A DNA stretch of 7,629 nucleotides, taken from Filomicrobium sp. (lineage in GTDB: Bacteria; Pseudomonadota; Alphaproteobacteria; Rhizobiales; Hyphomicrobiaceae). Below are positions 5,876 through 7,629 of the stretch, piece by piece. The stretch lies in assembly GCA_021775655.1 (NCBI GenBank), contig JAJFHK010000151.1, positions 1 through 7,629 on the forward strand, given 5' to 3'. Positions within the stretch are counted from its first letter, which is position 1, and each line of letters starts with the position of its first letter. A program made the position numbers and the translations under genes. The notes under the pieces are model-generated. The model saw nothing but the letters and a program-made list of their open reading frames with translations. It was not told the origin of the DNA and made no database searches.

Positions 5876-6015
5876 CGACACGACTTTTTGGAGGTGTTGG
5901 CATGACGGCCCGATACAACTTCACGCCGTGTTGGCATTAGTTTAAGTACTCGACACAGCTTCAGGCCGGGTCGGTAAAACTAAGTACCCAACACAACTTT
6001 CGGCAGTGATGGCAT
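5876..6015. repeat. Four tandem imperfect palindromic repeats
   Basis: Copies lie at 5876-5903 (28 nt), 5911-5937, 5951-5977 and 5989-6015 (27 nt each). Each starts CRAYAC, has a central CTT and ends near GTGTTGGCAT, and the two ends can pair (7 positions counting the preceding base, with G-U pairs). Starts are 35, 40 and 38 nt apart. The third copy is the most degraded on its right side (GGGTCGG), and the fourth has one mismatch in the stem. The spacers before copies three and four also resemble each other (TTAAGTACT and CTAAGTACC), so the repeating unit is longer than the palindrome. A fifth copy stands alone at 101-127. No open frame runs through them. Confidence 0.75.
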
Positions 6016-6097
6016 GGGAGACAGCCCTTGATGCCTGACCGAAGGACGTTCACATAGGGCAGAATACCGGACGACGGTCCATTTCCACAAATTCCAC

Positions 6098-6101
6098 GGA
6101 G
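6098..6101 (+). promoter_or_regulatory. Ribosome binding site of pepF
   Basis: GGAG lies 6 nt before the ATG at 6108. No other in-frame ATG occurs for more than 100 codons, so this supports the chosen start. Confidence 0.65.
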
Positions 6102-6107
6102 CTTTCC

Positions 6108-7629
6108 ATGACGCTTATCCAGCGCGCACCTTTTCCCCTCGCTCCAGCTTCAATCAGTGCTTCCAGGACCACCGCCGCGGTCGACGCGCGAGGTTTCGCT
6201 GTTGCAACTCAATTCGGCGACCTGCCGGAATGGGATTTGAACGACCTTTATACAGCTCCCGACGCCCCGGAGTTGTCGCGCGACCTGGAGGAGGGCGCAG
6301 CGGAAGCCAAGCGCATCAAAGAAACTTATCAGGGGAAAATCGCTGAGACCGCACAAGACGGTGCGGCGCTTGCCAAACTCGTCAAGGATTACGAAGCACT
6401 TGCCGACAGGCTTGGCCGCCTCGGTTCCTATGCAGGGTTGCGCTATGCAGCCAACCAGGCCGATCAGGAACGGGCGAAATTTTACGGTGATGTTTCCGAG
6501 AAGCTCACCGCCATGTGGACGAACCTGATCTTCCTCGAACTCGAACTCAATCAGGTCGACGAAGCCATCCTCGAAAATGCGCTTACACACGCCGAGCTAT
6601 CGCGTTATCGCCCTTGGTTCGCCGACCTGCGCAAGGAAAAGCCCCACCAACTCGCCGAAGACATTGAGCGGCTCTTTACCGAAAAGGGCCAAACCGGTCG
6701 CGGCGCATTCAACCGCCTGTTCGACGAGACGATGTCAGCGCTGAAATTCGAAGTCGAGGGCGAACAAGAGCCGCTCGGGCTCGAAGCCACCCTCAACCTG
6801 ATGTCGAGCCCGGATGGAAAGAAACGTCAGGCAGGTGCAGAAGCGCTCGCAAAAACATTCAATGATAACCTGCGCCTCTTCACGCTCATCACCAACACGC
6901 TCGCCAAGGACAAGGAAATCTCTGACCGTTGGCGCGGCTTCAAGGACGTTGCCGACAGCCGCCACCTGGCAAACCGCGTCGAGGCTCCAGTCGTCGACGC
7001 ACTGGTTGAATCGGTACACGACGCCTACCCGCGCTTGTCGCATCGCTATTACAAGCTGAAGGCCAAGTGGCTTGGCATGGACCAACTCAACCATTGGGAC
7101 CGCAATGCCCCGCTTCCCGATAAGCCGGAGCGCGTCATCGACTGGCCGGAAGCCCAGGAAATGGTTCTGTCGGCTTACGGTGGCTTCGCCCCAGAAATGG
7201 CCAGCATCGCGAAAAAATTCTTCGACAACAATTGGATCGATGCGCCCGTTCGTCCCGGCAAGGCCCCCGGTGCTTTCTCTGCTTCAACGGTTCCCTCAGC
7301 CCACCCCTACGTGCTGATGAATTACCTCGGCAAGCCGCGTGACGTGATGACACTTGCCCACGAGTTGGGCCACGGCGTCCACCAGTGGCTTGCTCGAGAT
7401 CAAGGCGCACTCCTTGCGCCGACACCGCTGACGCTTGCAGAGACGGCAAGTGTTTTTGGTGAGATGCTGACATTCCGCAAGCTGTTGGCAGAAACGACCG
7501 AGCCGAAAGAGAGGAAGGCTTTGCTCGCCGGCAAAACCGAGGACATGCTCAATACGGTTGTGCGCCAGATCGCCTTCTACTCTTTCGAACGCAAGGTCCA
7601 CGAGGCCCGCCGCCAAGGTGAACTCACGG
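6108..7629 (+). CDS. pepF: Oligoendopeptidase F, M3 family zinc metallopeptidase (3' end cut off)
   Basis: This is probably a cytoplasmic zinc peptidase that hydrolyses short peptides. The visible 507 codons form one unbroken frame that runs off the right edge; family members have roughly 600 residues, so about 100 at the C-terminus are missing. There is no signal peptide. The N-terminus (residues 1-35) is variable, then GDLPEWDLNDLY begins the conserved part, followed by the helical Peptidase_M3_N region. The active site is intact: HELGH at 418-422 (ligands H418 and H422, catalytic E419), then AETAS with E445 as the expected third ligand. HPYVLMNYLGKPRDV just before the motif is typical of the pepF/M3 group. 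The C-terminal substrate-binding Tyr/His residues lie beyond the window. It diverges from the regulator gene; nothing in its sequence ties it to the wall genes, so peptide turnover during wall remodelling is only a guess. Confidence 0.94.
   Translation, partial: MTLIQRAPFPLAPASISASRTTAAVDARGFAVATQFGDLPEWDLNDLYTAPDAPELSRDLEEGAAEAKRIKETYQGKIAETAQDGAALAKLVKDYEALADRLGRLGSYAGLRYAANQADQERAKFYGDVSEKLTAMWTNLIFLELELNQVDEAILENALTHAELSRYRPWFADLRKEKPHQLAEDIERLFTEKGQTGRGAFNRLFDETMSALKFEVEGEQEPLGLEATLNLMSSPDGKKRQAGAEALAKTFNDNLRLFTLITNTLAKDKEISDRWRGFKDVADSRHLANRVEAPVVDALVESVHDAYPRLSHRYYKLKAKWLGMDQLNHWDRNAPLPDKPERVIDWPEAQEMVLSAYGGFAPEMASIAKKFFDNNWIDAPVRPGKAPGAFSASTVPSAHPYVLMNYLGKPRDVMTLAHELGHGVHQWLARDQGALLAPTPLTLAETASVFGEMLTFRKLLAETTEPKERKALLAGKTEDMLNTVVRQIAFYSFERKVHEARRQGELT

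Larger units (their letters stand above)
5681..6107. other. Divergent intergenic region between the regulator and pepF
   Basis: This 427-base stretch must hold promoters for both divergent genes, though I find no convincing sigma-70 or sigma-54 hexamer pair. It contains two octamers 10 bp apart (5738-5755), small dyads GTTGC-GCG-GCAAC (5778-5790) and CTCAA-C-TTGAG (5790-5800), four tandem palindromic repeats (5876-6015) and the pepF ribosome binding site. A 12-codon frame at 5902-5940, preceded by GGAGG, lies inside the repeats. Confidence 0.6.

Noticed and set aside
5876..6015. CRISPR-like array (four repeats, about 38-nt period)
   Set aside because: The repeats match each other at only about 20 of 27 positions, the gaps between them are 7-13 nt rather than spacer-sized, the intervals partly repeat too, and no cas gene is present.
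6735..7094. Minus-strand frames opposite pepF
   Set aside because: The plus strand is continuously coding for an M3 peptidase, including the HELGH active site, and the minus frames are its shadows.

Overview
The window is about 7.6 kb of chromosome-like sequence, GC-moderate to GC-rich, from what is most likely an alphaproteobacterium of the Rhizobiales/Hyphomicrobiales. The evidence is the character of the four proteins: a long DUF882 protein, a YcbB-type L,D-transpeptidase, an NtrC-type regulator with a Pro/Ala-rich linker, and a rhizobial-looking PepF N-terminus. The genus is inferred from protein character only and was not tested by search. I see no insertion sequence, tRNA, rRNA, CRISPR array or phage gene.

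Layout. Three genes lie on the minus strand. From right to left they are a sigma-54-dependent response regulator (5680 to 4187), a YcbB/LdtD-type L,D-transpeptidase (3836 to 2061) and a DUF882/YcbK(MepK)-type peptidase M15 protein (1786 to 155). On the plus strand, diverging from the regulator, is an M3-family oligoendopeptidase F (6108 onward), cut by the right edge. The leftmost 154 bases hold no confident gene.

How the genes fit together. The transpeptidase makes 3-3 (mDAP-mDAP) peptidoglycan cross-links or attaches proteins to mDAP. The YcbK/MepK family cuts peptide cross-links, including 3-3 ones. Their order, transpeptidase first and peptidase second on one strand, is the same as ycbB-ycbK in Escherichia coli. 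The window therefore looks like a wall-remodelling pair next to an NtrC-type regulator. Control of the pair by that regulator is inference. Large gaps (224-350 bp) and strong hairpins separate the genes, so each may have its own promoter.

The noncoding DNA is the less ordinary part. (1) A family of about 27-nt palindromic repeats has four tandem copies between the regulator and pepF and one solitary copy just past the 3' end of the DUF882 gene. (2) The octamer CYTAACGT occurs four times, all in the leaders of the three minus-strand genes and all in one orientation. (3) There is an 8-bp dyad just ahead of the transpeptidase ribosome binding site. (4) A 21-pair hairpin follows the regulator gene. 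(5) A perfect 6-2-6 dyad sits in front of the DUF882 gene.
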